Counted from the first letter of the stretch, positions 43,807 through 56,768 are shown. The stretch is 64,000 bases of DNA from Solanum dulcamara (GCF_947179165.1 NC_077242.1:37147097-37211096); one strand, 5' to 3'. Program-made: numbers and translations. The notes: generated by a model from the letters alone, not told the origin.

Positions 43807-45520
43807 TGTAGCACCCCGTGCTATTTTAACTTAGATTAATTATGAGAGCCCTAAGAAAAAGTTGAGAAAAGGAACTGTTAGTTAAACCACGGGTCATTCC
43901 ACGAGCTATGGAAGCTACCACAAGCCATGAAAATGAGCCGTGAAGCCTTCATCCCAGAACCCAGAGTCCTTTCCTATATGGGCACTTGTACAGCTCGTCA
44001 AAAGCACCCATGGAAGTGAACCCAGGACCCCTTTTCTCAGTGACCTTCTACGATGCGTTCCACGATCCGTCGAGAGGCCTATGGACCATAGAGGATTTTG
44101 TAGACCATAATCCCCCTAAGAACCCTTAGTGTACCTCTACAAGTAGCATCTAAAACCCATGATTCTCTCTATAGACCATAAAAAGAGTCCAGTAGACCTA
44201 ACCCTTTTAAGATAAATTTCAGTAGCCTTTTTACGGACACCTTAACGGGCCGTAAAGGGTTGTATGGTCCGTAAAGGTCTCCCGTAGACAGCTTCACATT
44301 GTTTTCATGAAGGACATTTCAGTCTTTTTTCACTTTTTCTAAGCTAAAACCAACACATTTTGGGACTAAAATTATTCCCTTATCAGTACCCAATGAGGCT
44401 TTTCCTTCATTAACACTTAGAATATTTAGAAAGCGAGGATTGGAGAGAAGAAGTAAAACTAGGGTTCAACAGTTTCAAACAAGATCTTCCGATTGTACTT
44501 AGATAATCATCATTCTAGGTATGTAAACCTAATCATAATATTGGACTAAGTTCGTCGTCATGCCCTACATCTTCATTTAGTCGAGTAGAGTTTTAAGTTT
44601 GACTTTCAAGCCTGTTAAAATTAGTTCTTGAGTTATCTATGAAATTCCTTATAGAGTTGTTTTCTATATGTAAATATATTGTGATGATTCCCATAAATTG
44701 AGTTCTTAAATTATTATTTAATTTGTATTCACATGAACCCTAGTTTACAAAGTTGCATTAATTAATTTTATCCATTGTTTTGAGTTAAAGAATGATATAT
44801 ACTACCTTTTAATTGAGAAAGAGTTTGAGCACGAGTTTGAGTTTTGAGAAGTCTTTATTCACTCTTTTGACCTTGATTATTATTCAGTCTAAATGAGTTG
44901 AGTAATAATGACATTAAATATCTATTTTGGGATTGAGTTGAGAAATCAAGTTATGCTTTTAAATACATTCATTGAGTTGAGAATATAACTACCTTAAAGA
45001 GAAGAGATGATTAGAGAAGAGTGGAGCTAATTGAGTAAAGTCTAATGAGACTGAGTTATTTGAGTAAATTTACTCACTTGAGGTGTGTACATAATAAATA
45101 TATTTTGGAAGTAGTATTGAGCACTGATTTGAGTATGAGTATAGAACAACTTGAACCCATAAACTACATAGCAAGTGTAGGATAGAATTGTGTTGTTCAT
45201 TCGGGCGACTCTTCATAGACTCATTGAGGAATTTTATATGGATTTATGAGATGAGTTGTGCCCCTTCCCTAGCAATGTATTGAACGGTTGTGGCAAAGAC
45301 AGCAGTTCATTGTATCATCAAATAACTCATAAGTGATGGATGTCAATTAAAGAAACTCCCTAAGAGTAAAATATTATATTTATACAGAGTTATATTATTT
45401 ATCTATATTTTAAAGCATTGTCTAATTTGTTATTGCATGCTTTACTGAGGTGAGGTTATTGAGAGTATCCATTTATTGATTTGAGTTGAGCCTTCTCGAG
45501 TTAGTTTTTTTTCACCTAGT
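43807..45520 (+). repeat. Element D 3' LTR, truncated
   Basis: It aligns with 26308-26839 plus 35989-37215. It contains inverted CGG/CCG words (ACGGGCCGTAAAGGG, near 44245). Similarity ends at about 45520 (TTTTTCACCTAGTA), so the last 400-500 bp expected from the 5' LTR are missing and no target duplication can be read. Confidence 0.85.
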
Positions 45521-45960
45521 ATATGGAATCTGTTTGGAAATGATATTTCGGACTTGATGGTGCAGTCGAAAATCCTATCATAGATGGTTACAATAAAATG
45601 TAGGTCCCACCTTTGAATATCAAAATCCACCGAAGGGGTCAAATTGAACCCAGAAGTCTCGAGGACCAAACAAAAGGTCGTTCTCGACTAAACTCGATGT
45701 TCCAAAGCTAACCGCTCTATTAAAATTCTCATTCTTGTGCATTTTCCAAGAATATTCACCAAAGTCAACCATAGGCTAACCTTCAAAGTCAAAAGAGCCA
45801 AATGACCCCAAACTCGTATAGATTGCCTAGAAACTCATACCGATTATGCTCCTAGACTAATTTGACCATTTGATCAAAAACTAATTTTCTTTGTAGGATA
45901 GAGTCGTAGTCTTAGTTAAGTGACGTTGGTTGATGATGGATGGATGAAGACAAACTTAAG
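45521..45960 (-). repeat. Probable LTR fragment, minus orientation, unclassified
   Basis: The sequence after the truncated LTR D reads, in reverse complement, like the start of a plant gypsy LTR (GTAACCATCTATGATAGG, then TTTGGTCCTCGAGACTTCTGG). No second LTR or boundary is present, so this is a weak call. Confidence 0.3.
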
Positions 45961-47079
45961 GGTACTTTTGTCAAAGTGTCTTTTGTATCAAAGTATTTAT
46001 GCTAAGGCTACATGACTATAAAATGCAAAATTTATGAAAGGTTGAGGTGAACTATGTTTAGAGAATCTTAGGCTAATTTGTTGATTTAAAATTGACTTAA
46101 GCTTAATATGAATTCTTACATCTGATGAACTCCAAAATTTAGAGTGATCCTGCCTGGTTTGAACATGTGCCAATGTGTGGTAAGGTTTAGATATTTTGTG
46201 TTCCAACATGATGTCTAGAACTTACCTGGTGTGTGTGTAAAGAGAAATACAAAGTCTTGCTCTGTTAGAATGTGATAGGCCTTCCTTGATATATCTTGTA
46301 AAGTTAGCCTATTTAGATAGCGTATCACTAGTTAGCCCTTTTGAGCCAGTAGTTTTTTTGATAGCCATGTAATTTTCTTTATCCATTTTCTTGAATTTCT
46401 AGCTTTTACACTTAGCTTCCTTAAGCACTGTAGCATAGATGTATTCTAATTGTTCATCTGAAGAAAAGGGAAAGGTTGAGTGGAACCATTTTAAGCTACA
46501 AAGTGATGAAAAAGTCCTCTCGAAAGATTGAAAAAGAAGAAGATACAAATAGAAGAATCATTTGAAAAATAAATAAATAATATGATTCATTCTTGATTAG
46601 AGGGGGGTTACTGAAGATATGATTGTTAAGGAGGGGGATGAAACTAAAAAAGAATGAAATAATGGGTAATGAAGTTGAAAAGTGCAAAGTTCATAGGAAA
46701 GTGTAAGTCACTAATATATAGTTTTCATACTTATTCCCTAGCCCACATTATAACTCGAAAAATTCCTATTTCATTCTAGTCTAGCATACTAAGTTAGTGG
46801 AGCATCACACTAAATGCAAGCCTATGGTTTGTTATGTGTAATGTGTGAATTTGTTTGTAGAGTGAATGTGCAGCTATGTTTACGTCATTTCTTGAAGATA
46901 TATTGCTATAATGTGAGTGAACATTAGGAGATTATTTTTGTGGTGAGGGTGCATGTTTATTGAAGGATAGATGATCAAGAAGATATATTGAGTAAAGTTT
47001 ATGGTTGAGTTTGCAAAAAATTGTGAGTTGTTTCTTGCGGTAAACAGGTTTCAATGTAGTTGTTATGTGATAAATATGA
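45961..47079. other. Repeat-like DNA without recognisable genes
   Basis: AT-rich, with short polypurine and polypyrimidine stretches (a GAGGGGGG run near 46600). No protein motif was seen on either strand. The open frames here (45997-46209, 46496-46687) are short and featureless. It is probably the non-coding interior of an old LTR element, given the surroundings. Confidence 0.4.
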
Positions 47080-50000
47080 TGTTATACCTTGTTTGATTTT
47101 AAAAATTAAAGGCCTCATTCATTATATTCCGTATTTTTGCATCTTTGACTATTCATGAGCTAATGAACATAAATTCAAGTACTTTTAATTTTGAATTTTA
47201 AAATGGCATGAATTGTTTGTAAATGACAAGTTATATGGATAATATATGTGAAGTTAAACACAACTCAAGAAGGACCCTTGATCCAATTCAAAGTGAAAGC
47301 CATCAAAAAGATTTTTTTTAAGTCACGTTTTCGGGTGATCTGACTTTAGGAGGCCATAACCCCTTTAGAATTTGAGAATTTGGGAAAACTCTCAAAATGA
47401 AAGTTGTATATAATTGAAATAAATTTCCAACCATAGGCCGTGGGTCAGAATGTAACATCGGGATAAGAAGATATGGAAGTTTTAAGTATGATAGGCCAAA
47501 CTAAATAGTGGATTCAACCCAACCCGATTCCAACTCGGGTTAGGCCCAATACCCATACCATTAAATAGAATTTTTTATCTTTTCCTTCAGATTTTAGACC
47601 AAAACATGTCCAGAAATTTCTAGATAGAGTGAGAGAAGAGAACCCTAGAGAGAAACACCAAAATTTATCACAATTGAAGCCTCGAATCTCGAAGCTCATA
47701 ACGAGGAAAGTATTGTACGTTGCGTTGCCTTTAATTTGAGCTAAAAATTAGCCAAGAAGGAGAAGTTTTAATGTGGTTTATGCATACTTGAGGTAATATT
47801 AATGTCTCTTTTTCATTGTTAACAAATTTATTTAGAGTTTTAATAGATTAGAATGGAGAAAATAGCGTTATAAAATCATTTGTTGTTTTGTTGAGATTTA
47901 TGGATTAAGGGGTTGTTTTAAGTGGATTAAATGGATGCAATTAGCTGTGTGATTATGTATAATAATTGTTGGTATTGTTTTGATATTGTTGATGAGTTGT
48001 TGTTCTTGAATTTAGAAGACTAAAGTGTATGAAGATATTGTATATATTTTGGAGTTTTTTGGTATGATATTTATGACTTGTGGTAGAACTTGGTGTAACA
48101 TTAACATGGTTTTCTTGCATTTAAATGGGTGATATTACTGTCATGGGGCTGCTGTGATATGCCATCAAATTAGATGAAAAGATTGTATGAAATAATGTAT
48201 AAAAAATTAGAGGCGGTTTGCTTGGCATGTTGTAGGTGTTCATAAGGTTTTTTAAGTATCTTTATGTGGTTAATTAGGGGCTGTTTTTTATGTTGTTATT
48301 TTTCTTGTTGAGATTGGAAGATTTATGATAGTTAAGGTTAAATATTGTGTTGTATGTTGGTTGAGTTTTTGTAGCAATGTTTCAATAAAAATGCTAAGAC
48401 TATGGATCATTAAAGATGACTTTAGATGTAATAGTTGTATGTGGATTTGGATAATTGTTGGATGTTATGAATGTGGGATTCTTTAATCTAGAATAATCTT
48501 ATGATGAAGAGATTAACTTGTATTAAATTGAATTGGATGTAAGAAAATTTCATGATTAGCATTGGTGTTGGAATGGATAGAATTGGAGTTTCTTGAATTA
48601 GATTGGGATGATTGTTGTTGTTGATATTATTGTTATGGATTATGTGTTAAAAGTGATGGGATTGTATATGTTAATATTAGATTTTCTTTGAGGTCGTCTG
48701 GGGGAATAATGGTGGATTAATTTCAATTAATATTGTAGCTATTATTGTGGTTGATTATATTATGAAAATGGAAGAATTCGATATGTCAAGTTGAAGTTGT
48801 AATTGAGTTAAGGGTTGGTTGTAACGTGTGTCTTCTTGTGTTTAATTGATGGATTAAGTGTAGTTATGATTATTCATTGTATGGTTAATTGTTGTGCTGT
48901 TATAAATCATTTTGATAAGTTGTGATGGCTGCACCCTATTCAGAAAAATTCGGTAGCACCATAGTTGTCATGTAGATAATTAACAAAAGTTGAATGTTAT
49001 GTGAGTTGTTTGGGGTATTTTTGAATATTATCTTGTCTTGTCTTGACATGGCATTTGAATGTGTGATTGTTGATATTGCTTGGTGATTGTATGACTGGTT
49101 TGGAAGTGGGGAAAGGTGAGCGGTATAAGGGAGGTGCTGTCCAAATTTTTTAAAATAACCTACTAACGATAAAATATGTTTTATGCCTTTCCCTAGCTTA
49201 ACCTTAGTGCTTATAATTTTAATATAGGTTGGAACAATATTAGGAAGCATATACATATTATGTGCAAGTGAACGCTAAAGATATGTAAAGCTAAACTTTC
49301 TTTCTTTTGGCATAACCTTATCAAACAAACGGAGAACGAATGTATAAATTCCAAAGAAGCTCTTATTCATAGATATACTAGGAGGGCTAATATTCTTGTT
49401 TTTCAGAATTTATATCATTATATCTTGACTCATATGTATGATTGCAACCATCCTAGTTGGTAAAATTCATATTTTAGTACGTTCATGCTTCGGTATAATT
49501 TATATTTGGCATGATTTATAATGACAATAGAAGAGTACTTGGAATGACTATTGTCTTGGTTTTCAAATGATGATTTGTTTTTCTTATTCCATTAAGTCTC
49601 CGATAATGATCAAGTTAGACATGGTTGCTAATGATATACTATTTGTGCATATTGTTATTGTATTAACAACCGAGTCTTACGATAGGCTGGGTATGTTATC
49701 ATGTATGGATTCCACTATATTATTCACTGAGTCCCTTACTAGAGGGCCGGGTATGTGATATGATAATATGATGTTATGATGATATGATGATACAATTATG
49801 GCACCGAGTCCCATGATGAGCCGGGTACGATATACGTGTACATGACTTTATTCACCAAGTCCCATAGTGGGTTAGGTACGACATATGATCACGATATATA
49901 TGACCTTATTTATAAAATACAGGTACACTAATTTCTTGGTTTTTATACTTGCCTCCTGATCCTCTATTTCAGATGTGATCTCCTTTATGGTATTTTATGC

Positions 50001-51207
50001 TTTATATACTCGGTACATATTTCGTACTGACCCTCCTCTCTTTAGGGGGATGCATTTTATGCCCACAGGTACAGATAATCATTTTGGGGATCCGCCAGCT
50101 TAGGATTTCCACTCAGCTATTTTGGAGTGCTCCATCATTCTGGAGCATAGACTTTTGGTACCGATCTCTTATCTAGGAACCTCATAATTATAATATGCAA
50201 GTATTATTTGTAATGATGAAAGGCCAATACTCACATTACAATTATGATATGAAATGAGCTACTCTATGATTTTTAAAACCTATGATCATGTCTATGATAT
50301 ATGTTCATTATGATTTCTATGCTATGTTATGTATTTCATCGGATTTGACTTAGCACCTAGCGGACTTGAGGTGGGGGTCCTACCAAAAGTTTTAATATCA
50401 GCCTCAAGTTCCTTAAATTATGTGCCACCATAGGTTTGCCTTCATGTCTTATCTAGTGGATCCATATATAGCGTATGTACGTGACCCGCCTAGTAGGGTA
50501 GAGTATACCTTAACAAGAAGATTACCCTTTCTTATGTTGTATGGGGAAACATTAAGATTCTATGATATATCTCAGATGGTATTATTATCGGTTATGGTTT
50601 CTATTCCACATATATATATGCTCATCATGTTATTTTATGATTTTCAACTGTCCCATAAATGCTTTTATCATCATGCTGTTATCATGGCTTTAGTGAACCT
50701 CTTTATTATGTATGTTCTTATGCATTGCATCTTATGATTCATATTACATATCATGCCAACATACTTAGTATATTCAAACTTACTAACACATATTTGTTTC
50801 CTATATTATCTCATAAAGTAGGAGTTGAGGTTGAGGATCATATCCATACACGTGACTAGTTCTTTCTTATTGACAGAGTTGTGGTGAGACACCATCTATT
50901 GAGGACTATTTGTGACTTATTGTTTCTCACTTCAAAATACTTTGTTATGTTCTATTTTGTGGGTGAGCTAGGGACATGCCTTTATCTTCGCCCATTTTTT
51001 TATTAGTAGACGCATTTGTTGGAAAGAACATGTAGAGTCTATGTGGTTAGATTATATTCCCTTAATGTGTTATGTTAGACTATTTCTTTTGCTATGTTCC
51101 ATTTTATTTTACCTTATGAATGCTTATGATATGTCAAGAGGATTGGTTGGAGCCCTTCGGGGTTTCGATCGCTGTGTTACGACTAGGATCTAGGTCAGGT
51201 CATGACA
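47080..51207 (+). repeat. Element E 5' LTR
   Basis: The right end (GGTCATGACA at 51207) is firm because the PBS follows. The left end is tentative: TGTTATACCTTG at 47080 resembles C's start TGTTATGCCCC, giving 4.1 kb. Inside are diffuse ACCGAGTCCC...GGGCCGGGTA repeats (49670-49880) and the segment GGGGGATGCATTTTATGCCC with CCGCCAGCTTAGGATTTCC (50045-50110), both shared with B, C and G. Confidence 0.6.
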
Positions 51208-51210
51208 AAC

Positions 51211-51223
51211 TTGGTATCAGAGC
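51211..51223 (+). other. Primer binding site of element E (tRNA-iMet)
   Basis: TTGGTATCAGAGC, three bases after the LTR end. Confidence 0.93.
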
Positions 51224-51426
51224 ACAACATTTAAGATGTCCTAGAGTGTCCAACATGCCGCATTACGTAGAGTCTTATTCATGGATTTGCAGCATGCCAC
51301 ATTTATAAATAGGAGCCTATATGGAGTTTTAGGAATTCTCACTTCTTTCATGATCTATGTCATGCGATAGAGTATGTTCTAAGACTTTCTTTCCCTAACA
51401 TTTTCCTTTGTGATTTTCAGAAAAAA

Positions 51427-52560
51427 ATGCCTCCAAAAAGACCACCTTTTTCAAGAGGGATCAATGCTAATGAAGCCCAAGCTCCTCCGGCTCCTCAAGG
51501 CAAAGGTCTTTTGATCAATGAAGTGACTAATGCAGAGTTTAGGACCACTTTTTTCCAGGCTACCCTAAGTAGTGGCTAACTAAGGGGTTACGACTCCTCC
51601 TAATATTCCTATACCAGCTTCTAGAGTGAGGGACATTGGAAGGATAAACCCTCCCAAGTTTTATGGTTTCAAAGTTGATAAGGACCCAAAGAGTTCGTTG
51701 ATGAGGTTTATAAAATAGTGAGTATCATGGGGGTTACTTCGGAAGAAAAAGCGGAGTTGAAGGCTTACCAACTCAATGGTGTTGCTCAAGTTTGGTACAC
51801 TCAATGGAGGTTGGAGAGGGTAGATGAAGTTCCTATTGAATGGAAAGCCTTCAAACTTGCTTTCCTTGATCGTTTTTTCCCTCTTTATCTAAGGAAAGCT
51901 AAAGTCTTGGAGTTCATTAATCTTTGAAAAGGCAACATAGGAATGAAGGACTATGCCCTCAAGTTTACTAAGCTATCCAAGTATACTCCTTTATTGATTA
52001 TCGATCCACATGCCAAAATGAGTCAATTTATATAGGGGGTGTCCGACTTGGTTTCTAAGGAATGTCGTACCACTATTCTTGTTAAGGATATGGACATATC
52101 TGAGCTCATGAATTTCATCAAACAAATTAAAGGAGAAAAGCTCAAGGAGATGAGGATGAGGGATTCTAAGAGGGCCTGATATGAAGGTGAGTTCTCCAAT
52201 ACTAAGACCTGTGGTGGTAGTAGTGGCCGCTCTCAACAAGTATAAGGTTTAAGGAGGAGGTTTGCTAAGGATAGGGTGCCATATCCTAAAGTTCAAGGAA
52301 GAGGAGGTGTGAATGCTAGTAGCCCTTCTTTTCCTAAATGTGCAAAGTGTTGAAAGAATCTTGGAGGGAAATGTTGTATGGGAATGGGTGCTTGTTATTT
52401 ATGTGGCAAGATGGGCCATAAGAAATCTGAGTTACTTCATGTTGCCAACAACGGTGGAGAAAGTCATCATCAAGGAGTCCAAGTGCAATAAGGTGCGCAA
52501 GCTCAATCTAAGGGTGGCCAACACAACAACTGATTCTATGCTCTTCAAGCTAGGCAAGAT
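51427..52560 (+). pseudogene. Element E gag
   Basis: ATG at 51427 opens MPPKRPPFSRGINANEAQAP, a proline-rich chromovirus gag N-terminus. A frameshift and stop follow near 51575. The capsid is readable at 51718-51927 (IMGVTSEEKAELKAYQLNGV, then AQVWYTQW) and 51940-52180 (MKDYALKFTKLSKYTPL, MDISELMNFIKQIKGEKL). A zinc knuckle near 52391-52433 reads CYLCGKMGHKKSEL: the first three ligands are present and the last Cys is replaced by Leu. A frame change then leads into the protease. Confidence 0.85.
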
Positions 52561-52911
52561 GTGAATGAGACTCCCGATATGGTCACGGGTATGTTATGGT
52601 TCTTTAACTTTGATGTTTATGAATTGCTTAATATGGGTGCCAACTTGTCTTTTGTTACTCCTTTCCTTGCTATGAGATTTGATGTGTGCCCCGAAGTGTT
52701 ATCAGAACCTATTCTAGTTTATACTCCCATTGGTGAGTTGGTCTTGGCCAAGAGAGTTTATAGAAATTGTCCCATATTGGTCCTGCACAAAGTTATTCCA
52801 TGTGATCTTGTTGAACTTGACATGATCGATTTTTACATCATTCTTGGTATAGATTTTTTACATGTCGTTTATGCATCTATTGATTGTAGAACCCCTAGGG
52901 TCAAGTTTTAA
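52561..52911 (+). pseudogene. Element E aspartic protease, active-site Asp lost
   Basis: The clean 116-codon frame has the full chromovirus protease fold: active-site loop LLNMGANLSFVTPFLAMRF (residues 22-40), IGELVLAKRVYRNC (about residues 58-71), LVELDMIDFYIILGIDFL, and IDCRTPRVKF at the end. The catalytic Asp is Asn (residue 24, AAT at 52630-52632), a GAT-to-AAT change, so it should be inactive even though the frame is open. Element F keeps Asp at this place. Confidence 0.85.
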
Positions 52912-54240
52912 TTTCCTAATGATCCTACTCTTGAATGGAAGGGTAATGATTTGGTGATTAAGGGTCGATTCATCTCATGTATTAAGGCTAGAAAATGATT
53001 TTCAAAGGGTGAATTTATCATATTGTACGATTTAGGGACATTGATTCCAAAACTTCTACTCTTGATTCGGTCCCTATAGTTAATGAATTTTTTGATGTAT
53101 TTCTTGATGACTTGCTCAGTGTTCCTCCTAAGAGGGAAATTAATTTTGACATAGATCTCCTTCCCGATACCCAACCTATTTCTATTCCTCCTTACCATAT
53201 GGCTCCGGTAGAACTTAAGGAATCGAAAAAGAAATTGAAAGATTTGTTGGATAAGTATTTTATAAGGCCAAGTATATCACCATGGGGTGGTCCCGTGTTG
53301 TTTGATAGGAAGAAAAATGGGTTACTGCGAATGTGTATAGACTTATAGACTACTGACAATTGAATAAGGCACCGTAAAAAACAAGTATCCAATTTTGAAG
53401 ATAGATGACTTGTTTGACCAATTACAAGGAGCAAGTTACTTCTCAAAGATTGATCTTCATTCTGATTACCATCAACTAAAGGGAAGGGAGTGCGATATTC
53501 CTAAGATGATATTTCAAACAAGGTATGCTCATTTTGAATTTGTAGTCATGTTGTTTGGGTTGACTAATGCTCCCACTATTTCTATGGATTTGATGAATTG
53601 TATTTTCAAGACATAGTTGAACATATTTGTAGTGGTGTTTATTGATGACATCTTGATTTACTCTCGAAATAAGGAGGACCATATGGATCAATTGAGAATT
53701 GTGTTGCAAATATTGAGATATAAGCAACTATTTTCCAAGTTTAATAGGTGAAATTTTTTGCAAACCGAAGTGGAATTTGTTGGACATATAGTGTCCGATG
53801 ATGGATTAAGGTTAATACAAAGAAAATGGAGGCGGTAAATGATTGGCCTAGACCATTGTCTCCTTCGGACATTAGAAGTTTTTTGGGCTTGGTTGGATAC
53901 TATAGAAGGTTTGTTAAAGGGTTTTCTTCAATTACTTCGCCTTTGACTAAGTTGACCCAAAATAAAGTGAAATTTCAGTGGTTGGAAGAATGTGAGAAAA
54001 GTTTTCAAATAATGAAGGATCATCTTACGTCGGCTCCTATTTTGACGTTGCCCGAAGGTTCGAAGGGGTTTGGTTTTTATTGTGATGCCACATATGTTGG
54101 TTTAGTTTTTTTTTTTCATGAAACATGGTAAGATTATATCTTATGCTTCTAGGCAACTTAAGGTAAATGAAAGAAACTACCCAACCCATAATTTTGAACT
54201 TGCGGCGGCTGTGTTTGCTTTGAACTCTAACTTGAAAAGA
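52912..54240 (+). pseudogene. Element E reverse transcriptase and RNase H
   Basis: RT fingers (DIDLLPDTQPISIPPY, YFIRPSISPWGGPVLFDRKK, LLRMCIDL then a stop; 53112-53348), palm ([25 protein letters not shown] at 53400-53480, [15 protein letters not shown], catalytic FIDD within [17 protein letters not shown] at about 53640), then EFVGHIVSDDG, and the connection (SDIRSFLGLVGYYRRFVKGF, 53826-54131). RNase H begins (FGFYCDATYVGL) but shifts frame at a poly-T run near 54110 and is missing its middle after AAVFAL. Confidence 0.88.
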
Positions 54241-54486
54241 TTATGACATGAGTGTAGTATACCATCCGAGTAAGGAAAATATTGTAGCCAATGCTCTTAT
54301 TCAGTTGTCCATGGATAGTGTTATGGATAGTGTTGCATATACTGAGAAACATAAGAGGGAGATTGTTAAATGTGTCCATAGATTGGCACGTTTAGGTATG
54401 CATTTGGTTGACCCCAATGACGGAGGTGTTCTTGTACATAATGGCTCAGAATCATCTCTTGTGGCGGATGTTAAGACCAAACAAGT
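54241..54486 (+). pseudogene. Element E RNase H/integrase linker, cut by element F
   Basis: A readable frame (DMSVVYHPSKENIVANALIQLS, HRLARLGMHLVDPNDGGVLV, then SESSLVADVKTKQ) corresponds to the segment before the integrase zinc finger. It stops at 54486 where LTR F begins. The homologous segment in F is at 58440-58583 (minus). Confidence 0.85.
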
Positions 54487-56765
54487 TGTCATGACCCAAG
54501 CCTAGGGCCTAGACTTGGGACGGCGAATGCGATATCCAGAGGTACCTCACCCAAGCCTCTTAGCATTCATTAAGAATTTCATTGGTAATGATAAATAAAT
54601 CAAATAGCAACATAAGGGATATAGGGACTAAGGGTCTTCACATAATATGAGTCAAAGACAACGTAACATCCTTCATTATTTCCAACAATATCTTCTACAT
54701 TAAGACTTAGCAGGCGCTAAGATATGTCCCTAGCTCACCCTCAATATTAAGTCAAAATACCAAACTTGATTTAAATGTCTAAACATAACATAAGCAAGAT
54801 AAGATAGGAGTGTCATTCCTGGAACATGGAAACTCACCAAGGTGGTAACCTTCAACGCTTAACTTAGCCACGGAGAGGAGAGTGTGGAGCGACGCCGGTC
54901 CCTACATGGTTATATCATGTAGGCAAAATTATGCGTTAGTACTTTGAATGTGCTAAGTATGTGAGTATGCTATGAAATGAAGAACATAAGAGAGAGACAT
55001 GCATAGGCAATATGCATAAGTGAATGCATGCATGAGAAATCATCATGTGAATTCTTAAAACATTCATTTTTTGGGGAAGAGACCATAACCGACATTTAAG
55101 ATAATATGAGCTATTACATGGAATCCAACATAACCCCTACATTGGCATAGAGAGACTACTTGCCGGGTAGAACTCCATCAACTTTAAGCATTCTTTAACT
55201 TTAACTTTAATGGATAATCGTGGATCCACTAGCCTAAAATAGCCTACAAGGGCCCTTATGATGCCACATAGTTAATGCAACATGAGACTTTACTTAAGGA
55301 ACCCTTCGGTCGATCCCTCATCTACATGCTACATTCGGTGTTAGGTCAAGTCCCACAGAATAATATTTAAACATTAATATAACAAAAGCATTATATAACT
55401 TTAATATTAAAACATCAATTGGTGGAATAGCTCATTAAAACCTTTCATTTGATTCAATGCAAGAATTGTCCTTTCACATTGAAACCTTACTTTAGCTAAG
55501 AATCCCTTCATCAATCAATCATTTCATAAAGACTCCCTTCCATAAGCATTTACTTCATAACATTCGTTCGAAGTCATATTTCATTTCAGCTTTGCTTTAT
55601 CATAAGAAACTAGGTAGGTTCATTTTGTAAACACCCTTCAATGCCTTTAAACAATTCTTGTGCATGAGAGTAATGGAAATGCATAAAATACACATTCTTA
55701 AAGTAACCTACCATATATGTCTTAAAACTCTTTTCAAGCCTTCATATAGAAACTTTAATAACATCATAACTTCAAGAAATCAATAGTCAATATCTATCAA
55801 TATTTGCAAAGAAACTTAAAATATATCATAATCTATGCATTTAAAGACATCATGTAAAAGGCCATAAGATTTCATTATCTGGAATTGAAATGCTTAGTTC
55901 AAAAAACATTTGGGCTCCATGGGTGAAAAGACCTATGGATTAAAACCCACATACCTTTAGGGAAATCAAATCCGTAAGAATACTTGAGGAAGAAAGGAGA
56001 CTTGAATGCCTTGAATTTGAAAAGCATAGTCTTGGCTTGAAGCTATTAGAAGAACTTGAGAGGGGAGGATTTGTGTTGGAGAAGTTAGAATAAAAGAAAT
56101 GAGGGCTTTGAAGAGTCTAGGGTATTTACATTGGTGAATATTTGCCCTCAAAATGATACCACTTTTGGTTATAATTCGGGAAAAGACCAAAATATCCCTT
56201 TAAAGATCTGGCCATAAGAGACTTCGCGGGGACCCTTGACGGTCCATTGTGCTCATCACCATCCATTGTGGGGTATCGTGATAAGGGACTTAGAGAAATT
56301 TAGAAAAGGGACTTGTAGGATAGACCCTGAAGTTTCTTCACGGACAACTTGACGGTCTGTGAAACACATCACGACCCATCTAGGGTGACCGTGGTATAGG
56401 TACTGTAGAAGGTCTGCAGAAGTGGACACCACAGACTACTACACGGTACGTGAAATCTTCACGGCGAGTGGTGGTCGTCCGTGGACCCTTCCTTGGGAAA
56501 ATTCTTGAGGACTTTGGAGAGGTCTCACCACAGATGGCTTCATGGCACATGGTACTCAGAATGGTTCATTGTCCTCCATTGTGGTTCATCCTCTGTAGAC
56601 TGAGCCTCTGAATCTCTATCATGGTTTCACACCACGGCTTGTGGTGCCTACCACAGTCTGTGAAGGCTTTTATGGTCAACTTTTGGTGCTAGTTTTCTGT
56701 GCCTTTTCTGAGAATTCATCCTTGGTTCCTTGGTTTAGGACCTTTCACATTATCAGGGTCTTACA
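54487..56765 (-). repeat. Element F 3' LTR
   Basis: 2,279 bp; on the minus strand TGTAAGACCCTG ... GGTCATGACA. It contains many ACGG/CCGT and CACGG words at 56220-56670 (U3). It aligns with 61757-62221 over the available part. Confidence 0.9.
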
Positions 56766-56768
56766 TTA

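Larger units (their letters stand above)
26308..45520 (+). mobile_element. Chromovirus D (Ty3/gypsy, Del/Tekay-like), with nested insertions
   Basis: 5' LTR (three pieces: 26308-26839, 35989-37395, 38978-39153), PBS, gag, protease, RT/RNase H, integrase with chromodomain, polypurine tract and a 3' LTR truncated at about 45520. Both LTRs start alike (TGTAACACCC and TGTAGCACCCC, then CTATTTTAACTTAGATTAAT). All coding regions are broken. Element C and an RTE LINE lie within the 5' LTR. D begins within A's integrase, consistent with insertion into A, but A's remainder is not found on the other side. Confidence 0.88.
47080..54486 (+). mobile_element. Chromovirus E (Ty3/gypsy), interrupted by F
   Basis: Long 5' LTR, PBS, gag with zinc knuckle remnant, protease, RT and RNase H, ending in the linker before integrase, where F is inserted. 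The remaining integrase and 3' LTR are not in the window. The LTR end resembles LTRs of B and C. Stops, frameshifts and an internal RNase H deletion make it defective. Confidence 0.83.

Noticed and set aside
6274..45520. A-LTR-D reading as an LTR-interior-LTR-interior-LTR tandem made by unequal recombination
   Set aside because: Integrase A stops before its C-terminal end, with no polypurine tract before 26308, and LTR A is more diverged from the D LTRs than these are from each other. The middle LTR is therefore D's 5' LTR only.
50420..50737. 105-codon hydrophobic plus-strand frame that might look like a membrane protein
   Set aside because: It lies within the long LTR of E, is AT-rich by composition, and has no recognisable motif.
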